Positions 12,301 through 24,300 of a stretch of 64,000 nucleotides of DNA are shown here, piece by piece. Numbering within the stretch: position 1 is the stretch's first letter; each line of letters starts with the position of its first letter. The DNA is from Musa acuminata AAA Group. Its lineage: Eukaryota; Streptophyta; Magnoliopsida; Zingiberales; Musaceae. A program made the translations under genes and the position numbers. The DNA lies in NCBI RefSeq assembly GCF_036884655.1, contig NC_088342.1, positions 18,887,501 through 18,951,500 on the forward strand. Direction: 5' to 3'. The notes beneath the pieces are model-generated. The model was given only the letters and a program-made list of their open reading frames with translations. It was not told where the DNA came from and made no database searches.

Positions 12301-15300
12301 GTTAAATCTTACTCAAATTCGACTCAAATCGAGTTCTAGAAGAAGTCTAATTCAGCTCAACCCGACTTCGACTCGAAACTCATATTCAAATCCAATGTAA
12401 TTGAACTCAACTCGAGCACAATTAAACTCAAAGAGATCAGGTCAGGTCAGATTAGGTCCAGTTCCAAGTCCTAAGGGCATTAAGACCCTCCAAGCCATAA
12501 GGTCATTAGACTCTTAAAGTCCTAAAGGCATAAGGACTCTTCAAGTCCTATCCTAGCTAGGACTCCATCCCTCCAATCCTATAAAACCAAGAGGTTGTAG
12601 CTCCCTTGAAGACATGCAAGTTGGGCCCTCTTTTTGAGTTCCTAATGTGCCATAAGCTGAGAAGAGAGGAGAGAAAGAGAGGAAGGAGTTTGCAAGTTCA
12701 GCAGCGCTTATTCCTGTCAGTGACCACCTTGCTACATCATCTTTTTCGAGTTGCTGCTAGCCTTAATTACTTTCTAAGAGGCCTTCTGCAGTAGTAAGAA
12801 GAAGAAGAAAAACCTAAGGCAGCAAAGAAGCAGTCCAGTCAGCCCTCCAGCTTTTGTTGAGAGCAAGAGAGGAGAAAAGAAGAGAGGATGAATTCTGCAA
12901 GGTGTTGCTAGACCTCCAGCTGCAACCCCTTCTTCCTTGAGTTCCAATAGTCGAAGTCCATCCAAACATCGTCTGGTTGTTAGATTTCTTAAAATCCTAT
13001 TGCTTATTATCCAAACCAAACCTTAAGAGGAGGTTCCACCAGCAATAGAGGAGACCAAAATTGATAGCGATCATCAACTTGCCTAGATGCATCCAGGTGT
13101 TGTCCAAAGACAACCTGCATTTTATTGCTTTTTAAGTCTTTTATCATGCTTTATTCCATTGATTGATCCTCGTAGTTGACACTTTAATTTTATAAGTAAA
13201 AGAGATTGCTTTCTTTTTTGTTTTATGTTTGTTCCATAGAAATATATTCTCCTCTATCAAAACTTCTATCCGAGTGGGTTCTTCAAACCCAAACCCCATA
13301 CAGATCACTAAGTTTGAGTTATAGAATGTTAGGACCCTTTTTTTGAGCTTTTGAATAATGTTTATTGAGTCTGTTTAGTCCAGTTGTTTATCGAGTCGGT
13401 TTGGTTCAGTTAGAGATAAGTAGAGGGTTATTTAATATTTATTTATTATTAGAGTTCAAGTCCTGATGGATTTTGGGTGGAACTCTATAAATAGGGATGT
13501 AACTGCTTCTTTTCAGTTATCTATGAAAAATACTATTCTGTCTTTTGACAAATCCTAGGAGGTCGATCCCCTCGAAGCGATCAAGGAGGTCGATCCCCTC
13601 GAAGTGATCATCACCTTTCTCTTCTTTTTTAAGATAAGACTTTAGGGTCTTATCATTTGGTAACAGAAATAGGGTAAATCACCGATTGCCTTTGTTCTCG
13701 CAGAGCCACCGTCGATTCCTATTCTCCACTGCAACATCAACCTCGGCCGCTTCAACGCTGCCTCTCCCTTGCTCTACCTCCGCTGCTGTAGTCGTCGGAT
13801 GCCATCATCGCAGTCTCAACCTCATTATTTAGCGATCGCTTCCGTGAGTCATAATAGTTGCAGTCGTTACCTTCCAGCCCCCGACGCTCTCATCACACGC
13901 AGCGATCGAAACACAGGGCAGCAACTCTTCCTCCATCGCAGCCATCGCATCGGCAAGCCCTTGCCGACGCTGCCCCCAAACGCACCACCATCGCTACCTC
14001 TCAGCCCTCAGCAGTAGCGATCCCTCCACGCAGTGACTGCAACAAGCATCGTTGCCTCTCACCAGTGCCTCCTTCCGCAGTGTGACAGAGATATAGCAAC
14101 GCTGCCTTCCATCCGTGTCGTCGCACCCATCGCAACGACGAGCCCTTGGCGGTGCTGCCCTAGCCGCGCCACCATTGCTGCCTCCCAGCCCTCAGCAGTA
14201 GCGATCCCTCCACGCAGCGACCACAACAAGCATCGTTGCCTCCTACGCAGCGAACACAGCTACATCCCCACATCCTCGCAGCAACCCTTTATTCCAATAG
14301 TGCTACCACCGATTGCATCATAACAATAGCATCGAGTAGGGCAGTGATATATGCCCTAGTCTTGACACCAGAAATAGGAGTTGAGATTACAGATTTGCAG
14401 TCTTACAAAATGGCCACCGATAACTTAATGAAAGCACAAATGGAAGCATTGGAAATCAGAATTGAGAACCGACTGCAAGAAACACTTAATGATTTCAAAA
14501 AAAGCCTACTAGAGAGCCTCAACAAATTTTAACAAGATGAGAGCTCAAGTTCTGCGTTGCATAGAACTTGAGCTCTCGCTGCGATCGACGAGGGGCTGCG
14601 ACAACAGAGGAAGTTCTGTTTCTGTAACCGCTACAAGGAGGGGCTACGGCAACCGACGACTGCGGTTACGGTGCCGGCGGTCCTTCTCGCTCGAGCAAGA
14701 TGGGGACGCGAGGAGAAGAGGTCGCTAGCCGGGTGATCGAGCGGCGGCGATGCGGCTGGGAAAAGTGGTGGTGACGCGGTTGGGAACAAGGGCAATCCGT
14801 GAGTTGCCCTGTTTCGGTCGCCGCGAGGAGGGCGACAATCGGTGGCTGCGACCCAAGGGGAGGCTGTAACACCCCTCATTTCCGAATGTTCGTATAAATT
14901 TTTGGTGATAATGTAAGCATCTATTTTAATTGACAAAAGAAAGAGTATGAATCAGAGGTAACTTATTTTTAAGATTTGGGAGATCTGTTCAAAAAAAAAA
15001 GAAAAAGAAAGAATCTGAGGACCTATATGTAAACCCTAAGGACCTAATCGTGAATATGATAAAAACAAGGACTAAACTGCAAAATGCACCAAATGACAAA
15101 TTCCACCGCTTAAGCTTTCTCTGCCTTCGTTGTTAAGGAAGCAGAGGAGGCAGCTCGTGGGTGATCAGGGAAAGAAAGAAAGAAAGAAGAAGAAGAAGAA
15201 GAAGAAGAAGAAGAAGAAGAAGAAGAGAAAGAAAATTGGGGCTTTTAGGGCTCTTGCTTTAATCTTGTCATTTCGGGTCAAAATTTCCAAAGGCAAGTGT

Positions 15301-18300
15301 TCTAACCCCATCCTACAGAAGTATTAGACTCTGTTTTTATGTTGATTCAAAATAAATTGGAAGATTTCTGTTTTGAAACTGATATGACTCGTTTTGGACC
15401 TAAAACCATGCATTCTGAAATATTTTCGGTAAACTGACCCCTATACACTGCTTCGGCTGTAAGTTTTAGTATAAGATGTGAATTCAGGCAGGAACTATTT
15501 TGTTTGTAATTAGACTCTTATGTCTTTCTTTTGACACCGATTTTGTAGATTTTGGACACCGAATACTTACCCAAACATTTTTTTCAAATGAGCCTATAGA
15601 CGCTGTAAAACAGAGTTCAAGATTTCTGACCTATCGCTACTAAAATGCCTATAACTCCCTGTTGAAAATTCTGAATTGTACCAAACTGATTTTATTTGAA
15701 ACTAGACTTGAAAATCTTTCTTTTGACATATGGTTTGAAAATTTTGGAATTCAATTGCCTACCCTATCGTCTGTTGAATCCGACCCTGTAAATTCTGCAA
15801 AACAGTGATTGTGATTTTGACCTTGTGTTACCAAATCAGAGGTAACTCTGTGTTGGGAGCCCTATTTCATCTGAAATCTGTTCCATCCGAATATAGATTG
15901 ATATATGGTTCGACCATAGCCTTCTTATGGGTATTGGAGCATAATTGTTATTCTGAAATATTTGTTTGATGTGCCACTGGAATTCTGTCCGAAATCGAGC
16001 TTTGGTTGATTTCGCGTATTCTGTTCCATTTCCTTTGGATACTTGAATTCACCTAATCTTCTTATTGGAATTGAGCTGATTATGATTGCTTGGAATCCCT
16101 GTACACTCTTGCTTTCATTTCTTTCCTAAAATGAATATTTTTGTGAGAGATTTGTTCCTTGCATCACATTGCTTTTGAAAAGGCACATGTACGTTTGGTT
16201 GTTCCGCGTGTGCTTCCGTTATATGCTACTTATTGTTGAAACTGCCTTCTTGTACTCTGGTGTGTGGGATTGTCTGGACCTTTGCCAGAAATGGTAAAGG
16301 GTATGCGCTGATTTGCCCGCTTTGTGGGGTCCCGCTTTGTGGGATATTCTGGTATGCGCTTATTTGCCCGCTTTGTGGGATCCCGCTTTGTGGGATATTG
16401 CTTAGAGCCTGCGATGCTCTGCCGGCCCCCTTTGACTTCACCTAGACGTGGGTGGATGGAGCTCCCAGACGTGGGAGACTTTTGTCAGGTGGTCATTCAG
16501 AAATGGATGAATCACATTCTGACTGAGATCCCACTACACCCTCTATATGTTTGATATGACATCCAGAGTTTTGGTGAGTTATTTCTGTTCGTGCTCTGGA
16601 TAGTTATGATATGATTGCAACGTCAAGGACGACGTTTGAGCTTCTGTACGACATATGAGTTTGATATGCTCTGAAATGCTTCATTCACTGTTGATTTTGC
16701 TTCGTAATGTTCCATATGTCGTTGATGTGATTTGGAACATTTTAAATGCCATTGTTAAGCTCCGATATGTTTCCTTTGTTTCTGATATGCTCCAATTACT
16801 CTATGCCCCATCTGTCAGGAACCAAATATGTATGATTAAAAAGGACAATTATGATTCTGCTCCTAATGATATTATGTATACGAAATCGTATATTCTGCTT
16901 TGTGTTTGAAAACTGCATCTCTTTGGAAATTGTACTATTTTGATATGGATATGTTAGTCACTTGCTGAGCTCTTTATGCTCACCCCATTTGTTGATAAAT
17001 TTTTCAGGATAGCGTATCGCTTGCTTAAATGTTAAGAATGGGCTGAGGCAGTGGAAAGTTTAGAAGACGTTGGCCAGAACTTTTGTTAGCATATATGTAG
17101 TTGTGTATAAGCTACCTTGCATCTAATGAAATGTGACTATGAATCTAAACCTGTGGATTTTGTGCAAGTTAAAGGATCCCTCATGTATAGGGTTTGGAAT
17201 GTTAAATTAAATTCGTGTAATGATATGAACTTATGGTAAATCGATGATTGTGGTGACTGCATAGATTTCCCCACTTGTGGATTTATATTGTGGTTTTTAT
17301 TTTGATGAGTTGAGTTCAGATTGTATAAATTATCGAGTGATGTGTGCTATGTTTATGAATTGCACAGGGTTATGAATTGGTAGATTATAGAAGTGAAATT
17401 TTTGATCTGAATGTTTTCTTAGTGACCTCAAATGTGTGTTTGGATCCTGGGTTAGTCGTGACAAAAAAAAAAAATTTTTAAATATCATGGATATTTTTAG
17501 GGGTGTGACAGAGGCAGGCGGCGGTGGAGAGGCAGCGGTGGTGGCGCGGCTGGGAGCAGCGTCACCAACGATCGTCGAGGAGGAGAGGTCGAGCGGTTGC
17601 GCTGCGACGCAAGGGGAGGCGGGCGGCGGCAGTAGGGCTAGGATGGATGCTGGTAGCGTCGTCTCTTTGTCGGGGAACAGCGGCGGTGATGGTCGCCAGC
17701 CAGGAAGCGAGGCGATGGTGGGCGCTGGCCGGAGAGCACCACTACAAGGCAACTCTTTCTTCACCATTGTCGTTGTTTCCCCAGCCAGCGACCTTCGACC
17801 ACCGCTCGACCTGCTCGCTGCCCCATCTCGTTCAAAAAAAAAAAAAAGAAGAAACACGAGAGGAAGAAGCCGCAGCCACCCCTGCATCCCCTGCTTCCGG
17901 CCAGCCCACCCACCGCTGCTGCTCTCCGGCCAGCGCCCACCATCGCCTCGCTTCCTGGCTGGCGACCATCACCGCCGCTGTTCCCCGACAAAGAGACGAC
18001 GCTACCAGCATCCATCCTAGCCCTACTGCCGCCGCCCGCCTCCCCTTGCGTCGCAGCGCAACCGCTCGACCTCTCCTCCTCGACGATCGTTGGTGACGCT
18101 GCTCCCAGCCGCGCCACCACCGCTGCCTCTCCACCGCCGCCTGCCTCTGTCACACCCCTAAAAATATCCATGATATTTAAAAATTTTTTTTTTTTGTCAC
18201 GACTAACCCAGGATCCAAACACACATTTGAGGTCACTAAGAAAACATTCAGATCAAAAATTTCACTTCTATAATCTACCAATTCATAACCCTGTGCAATT

Positions 18301-21300
18301 CATAAACATAGCACACATCACTCGATAATTTATACAATCTGAACTCAACTCATCAAAATAAAAACCACAATATAAATCCACAAGTGGGGAAATCTATGCA
18401 GTCACCACAATCATCGATTTACCATAAGTTCATATCATTACACGAATTTAATTTAACATTCCAAACCCTATACATGAGGGATCCTTTAACTTGCACAAAA
18501 TCCACAGGTTTAGATTCATAGTCACATTTCATTAGATGCAAGGTAGCTTATACACAACTACATATATGCTAACAAAAGTTCTGGCCAACGTCTTCTAAAC
18601 TTTCCACTGCCTCAGCCCATTCTTAACATTTAAGCAAGCGATACGCTATCCTGAAAAATTTATCAACAAATGGGGTGAGCATAAAGAGCTCAGCAAGTGA
18701 CTAACATATCCATATCAAAATAGTACAATTTCCAAAGAGATGCAGTTTTCAAACACAAAGCAGAATATACGATTTCGTATACATAATATCATTAGGAGCA
18801 GAATCATAATTGTCCTTTTTAATCATACATATTTGGTTCCTGACAGATGGGGCATAGAGTAATTGGAGCATATCAGAAACAAAGGAAACATATCGGAGCT
18901 TAACAATGGCATTTAAAATGTTCCAAATCACATCAACGACATATGGAACATTACGAAGCAAAATCAACAGTGAATGAAGCATTTCAGAGCATATCAAACT
19001 CATATGTCGTACAGAAGCTCAAACGTCGTCCTTGACGTTGCAATCATATCATAACTATCCAGAGCACGAACAGAAATAACTCACCAAAACTCTGGATGTC
19101 ATATCAAACATATAGAGGGTGTAGTGGGATCTCAGTCAGAATGTGATTCATCCATTTCTGAATGACCACCTGACAAAAGTCTCCCACGTCTGGGAGCTCC
19201 ATCCACCCACGTCTAGGTGAAGTCAAAGGGGGCCGGCAGAGCATCGCAGGCTCTAAGCAACTCTTTCTTCACCATTGTCGTTGTTTCCCCAGCCAGCGAC
19301 CTTCGACTTATCTTCCTTTAGGGTCTGATACCAAATGATAAGACCCTAAAGGTCTTATTATTGTCGCTCTGATACCAAATGATAAGACCCTAAAGTTATA
19401 TTGTAAAAAAGAAGAAGAGAAAGGGGTATGATCACTTTGAGGGGATCGGCTGGAAGGCGACGATGCTCGAGGCGTGGCTGCGATCAAGGAGGGCCGATCC
19501 CCTCGAAGCGATCAAGGAGGCCGATCCCCTCGAAGTGATCATCCCCTTTCTCTTCTTCTTTTTTACGATAAGACTTTAGGGTCTTATCATTTGGTATCGG
19601 AGTGACGATAAGACCTTCAGGGTCTTATAATTTGGTATCAGAGCAACGATCCTTGGCGCAGCCCGCCGCAGCCTTGCTTCCCTTCTTCCCCACCACCGCT
19701 ACAAGGCAACTCTTTCTTCACCGTTGTCGTTGTTTCCTCGGCCAGCGACCTTCGACCATCGCTCGAAGCTATCAAAAAAAAAAAAAAAAGAAACGAAAGA
19801 TAGAAAGAAAGAGAGAAGCAGCAACCACAGCCACGCACCCCTGCTTCCGGCCAGCCCACCCGCCGCCCATCGTTGCTCTCCGGCCAGCAACTGACTCTGC
19901 CCCACTTCTGGCCAGAGTCCATCGTCGCCTCTCACCCGAGTCACCACCGCTGCCAGGAGACGACGCTGCCAGCGTCCCACTCCGCCGACGCTGCCAGGAA
20001 ACAGAGCACAGGCAGCTCACCTTGCTGCCTTTGTTTCCAGCCGCACCACAGTCGCGAGTCCCCTTGTTGCTGTTACTGCCCAGCCAGTGCCAACGCTGCT
20101 CGCTGCCCAACCGTGATCCTCGCAGCCTCTCCCTTGCTCTGGTAACAGAAACAGGGTAAATCACCGATTGCCTTTGTTCCCGCAGAGCCACCGTCGATTC
20201 CTATTCTCCACTGCAACCTCAACCCCGACCACTTCAACGCTGCCTCTCCCTTGCTCTGCCTCCGCTGCTGCAGCCATCGGATGCCATCATCGCAGTCTCA
20301 ACCTCACTATTTAGCTATCGCTTTCGTGAGTCACAACAGTTGCAGTCGTCGCCTTCCAGCCCCCGATGCTCTCATCACACGCAACGATTGAAACACAGGG
20401 CAGCAACTCTTCCTCCGTCGTAGCCACCGCATCGGCGAGCCCTTGCCGACGTTGCCCCTAACCGCACCACCATCGCTACCTCTCAGCCCTTAGTAGCAGC
20501 GATCCTTCCACGCAGCGACTGCAACAAGCATCGTTGCCTCTCACTAGTGCCTCCTTCCGTAGTGTGACAGAGACAGAGCAACGCTGCCTTCCATCTGTGT
20601 CGTCGTAGCCATCGCAACGGCGAGCCCTTGGCGGTGCTACCCCAGCCGCGCTACCATCGTTGCCTCCCAACCCTCAGCAGTAGCGATCCCTCCACGCAGT
20701 GACCACAACAAGCATTGTTGCCTCCTACGCAGCGAACACAGCTACATCCCCACATCCTCGCAGCAACCCTTCATTCCAATAGTGCTACCACCGATTGCAT
20801 CACAACAACAGCACCGAGGAGGGCAGTGATTTATGCCCTAGTCTTGACACCAGAAACAGGAGTTGAGATTACAGATTTGCAGTCTTACAAAATGGCCACC
20901 GATAACTCAATGAAAGCACAAATGGAAGCATTGAAAATCAAAATTGAGAACCGGCTGCAAGAAACACTTAATGATTTCAAAAAAAGCCTACTAGAGAGCC
21001 TTAGTAAATTTCAACAAGATAGGAGCTCAAGTTCTGCGTTGCACAGATCTGGAAATACTGGAAAAGGGCCCTAATATTGTGACACAATCTGCTCATACAT
21101 GAAGGTGGATGGATAGCTTGCCAAAATTTGTCAAACTTCTACAGTGTTGGAATATCAGAGTAGGTTTGAAAGATTGTCAAATCAAGCTAGAGATTGGTCG
21201 GAACGACAACTTCTGGATACATTTATTGAAGGGCTTATTCCAGAGATCTGGTGTGAAGTTAAGGCTCGTCAACCCCGCACTATGATAGCTGCGATCTTAT

Positions 21301-24300
21301 TCGCACATTTACATGAGAAAAAAAATCAACAGGAAAAATCATGGAAACAAAAGTGACAACCACCAGATGATCAGTAAGCCACCCACCATATCTATTTCCA
21401 ACCAAAGCCTTGACACCTGAGGACTAACCCAAGAAGAACTCAAGAAAAATTTAGCAAAGGGTTTGTACCAAGGTTTGCTGTACCGTACTGCACCGGCGTT
21501 TCAACCTGGGCTAGGTACGGTACGGTACCGGTGTACCGGGCGGTACATCAGGGTGTACCGAATATTTTTTTTATTTTTTCCATACTATAGCAGTGCTACA
21601 GTATAGTTTTGTAGCACTATAGCAGTACCGGGCGGTCCGCGTACCGGTGACCTGTCGGACCGGTACGTACCGCCCGGTACGGGCGGTACGCTTCGGTACG
21701 GCAGACATTGGTTTATACTATGATGAAAAGTGGAGTATGGAGCACCAATATAAACAAGGGCAACATATGATGATTGAGCCAATTGTAGAGGAACCGAAAG
21801 CAAAAGAGTTGAACTCCGATCATGAAGGTATAAATTCTAATGAAGACGTTGAACCTATCGTACATATAATGCATACATTAGCCGACTACTCTAACCCACA
21901 AACTATGGAAGTCGTCGGAACTCTTGAGCATCAGCCTATTATAGTTTTGATTGATACTAGTAGCACTAATAATTTTATGGACAGTGAGACTGTTGACTAA
22001 TTGGCCTACCACATTAAAGACTATGGCAGATTCGAAGTAAAGATCGTTGATGGACGGATTTTCATTTGTGATAGTAAAGGTTCAAAGATAAAATTGATTA
22101 TACAGGGCCAGAAGTTTTATGCAATGATTACTACACTGAAAGATCGATCTGTTGCTTACACTATCAAAAAGTGGAGACCATACTTGATCAACGGGTTGTG
22201 ATGCGTTGCAGATAGTCTATGGCTAAAGTACTGAAAGAGAAGCTCCCCGAGATTGATGCTGCTCAGCCTTGAGGACAAAGCTGATTTGAAGAGGGAGGAA
22301 CTGTTAGGACCCTTTTTCTGAGCTTTTGAATAATGTTTATTGAGTCTGTTTAGTCCAGTTGTTTATTGAGTCGGTTTGGTTCAATTAGAGTCAAGTAGAG
22401 GTTTATTTAATATTTATTTATTATTAAAGTTCAAGTCCTGATGGACTCTGGGTGGAACTCTATAAATAGGGATGTAACTGCTTCTTTTCAGTTATCTATA
22501 AAAAATACTATTCTATCTTTTGACAATCCCTAGGAGGTCGATCCCCTCGAAGCGATCAAGGAGGCCGATCCCCTCGAAGTGATTATCCCCTTTATCTTCT
22601 TCTTTTTTACGATAATACTTTAGGGTCTTATCATTTGGTATCAGGGCGACGATAAGACTTTAGGGTCTTATCATGGAACTAGTCACTTTGCATATAAAGG
22701 ATAGAATATGTACATTAGTTCAACTCGTTTGAGGGATTTATGCTGCCTTCTGGAGCTTGAACATATTAATGATAGATTATTTGGATTGAATTGTAATAAC
22801 CCAATAACCTCCTCTGAGCTTTAAAGGCTATCGTTCAAAGAACCACTTGGAAACCATATCAATGAAGTTTTATTGGTGAAGACAAAATCTTGTTAAATCT
22901 GGATTCATGTATCCTATTTGTTTGATATGTTAATATTTAAAGTCCTTGATTATGTGCAATCGCGTTCTATTGTTTTCTAATTTGATAGTCTATACTAAAA
23001 AAGTAACAATTATATTTTTCTTAGGGACCTAAATTTTAACATCAATCTTAGGAAGGACTAAGGTGCAAAGAAAGTGGAGATTTACTGTTGGGGACTTGTT
23101 TTTGTATTAGAACTTCAAATCATTTCTGGGAAAATCATGTTTAAGTTTTTGGATTCTCAGTTTCTATTACTTAAAAAGTATATAGGATTACAAAAGAAAT
23201 TAAATTTGATCTTCTTGATGTAATCTAATCTTGATGATATTAAATTATAATCATTTAATTTAATGATAGATTTGAAAGAATAAAAGGAAAATATGGAAGT
23301 GAAGAAAAGTGGCTCATGGATTAGTTTAATGAGCCTCATAGATTGTGCATAGCTTCTTATGTCCTAAGCGAAGCCATGAAAAGGAAGATAAGTGGAGGTG
23401 AAGAAAAATCTGTTTGTAGCAAGCTGTGTATGCCAAAAGAGGTTTGTGTTAGGATCCCTTTATTTTTTAAGTTTTTGAATAATGTTTATTGAGTCTATTT
23501 AGTTCAGTTAGAGTCGAATAAAGGTTTATTTAATATTTATTATTAGAGTTCAAGTCCTGATGGACTCTGGGTGGAACTCTATAAATAATAATGTAACCGT
23601 TTCTTTTCGTAGACAATGAAATATTATTATTAAGTCTTTTGACAAACCCTAGGAAGTCGATCCTCTCGAAGTGATCAAGGAGGCCGATCCCCTCGAAGTG
23701 ATCATTCACTTTTCTCTCCTTCCATGATAAGACCTTAGGGTCTTATCATTTGGTATTAGAGCAGCGATCTTCAGCGTTCTCGCTGTAGTTATCATAAAAA
23801 AAAAAAGAGGAAGGAAAAATCTGTAGCCATATCCTTCTCAAGCGAGGAGGCCCGGCCAGCGAAATAAAGCTCACCACCGCCACTGCTCGCTGGCCAGCGA
23901 TCACTACCACCGTTGCTTCCCGGTCGACGGACCACCATACCCCCCTCATCGCTCCTAGCCTCGGCAACCACCACTTCCTCTCCTCCATCGGCTGCAGCCA
24001 CATCCTTCTTGAGCGAGAAGGAAGCTCGGCCAACGAAACAGAGCCCACCACCCCCACTGCTCGTTGGCCAATGATCACTGTTGCTGCTGCGTCCGGCTGA
24101 CGGACCACCACCACCCCGTTTCCCGGCCAGAGTCCATCGTCGCCCGTCGCCTCCCACCCGAGCCACCACCGCTGCCAGGAGACGACGTTGCTAGCGTCCC
24201 ATCCCGTCGCAGCCCCGCACCCCGGCCTGGCTACCTTTAATTCAGTGAAAACAAATGAAAGCATTGGAAATCAGAATTGAGAACCGGTTGTAAGAAACAC

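Larger units (their letters stand above)
8368..13303 (+). mobile_element. Decayed Gypsy-type LTR element with nested insertion
   Basis: Left LTR about 8368-10353 (enlarged by the MITE at 9165-10022) and right LTR about 12170-13303. Shared blocks include the opening TTTGAGCCAAAC segment, the TCCTATAAAACC/T promoter-like box and the ending TCAAACCC-AAT/ACCCCATA. A primer site TGGTATCAGAGC follows the left LTR at 10363. The interior has gag and protease remnants only and includes a 401-bp tandem duplication. Boundaries are approximate and no target duplication was recognised. Confidence 0.68.
14865..17510 (+). mobile_element. 2,646-bp solo LTR
   Basis: Begins TGTAACACCCC and ends GGGGTGTGACA. 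A perfect 5-bp target duplication, gaggc, is at 14860-14864 and 17511-17515. No internal region exists between the ends. Length and the TGTAACACCC start suit a Ty3-gypsy chromovirus-type LTR, but the lineage is a guess. It contains an AAG repeat at about 15174-15226 and CCGCTTTGTGGG direct repeats at 16318-16394. The 84-codon ORF at 16655-16909 has no recognisable product. Confidence 0.85.
13327..22673 (+). mobile_element. Rearranged Gypsy-type non-autonomous LTR element (family A, copy 1)
   Basis: 5' LTR 13327-13655 and 3' LTR 22302-22673, both opening TGTTAGGACCC and ending CTTATCA. Flanks are tagaa (13322-13326) and tggaa (22674-22678), 4 of 5 identical. Internally there are two copies of a GC-rich leader plus gag start (13656-14553 and 20141-21060), separated by inverted leader sequence, a solo LTR, a large inverted repeat and LTR tails in both orientations (19305-19600). 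Gag and protease follow; RT, RNase H and integrase are absent. The layout implies recombination between several copies. Confidence 0.78.

Noticed and set aside
15130..15327. Lysine-rich open frame
   Set aside because: Translation of an AAG simple repeat in a solo LTR.
17436..18222. Long GC-rich open frames (about 150-194 codons) on both strands
   Set aside because: They lie in the inverted-repeat arms and leader of an LTR element, repeat on the opposite strand with the same translation, and show Ala/Gly/Arg bias from composition.
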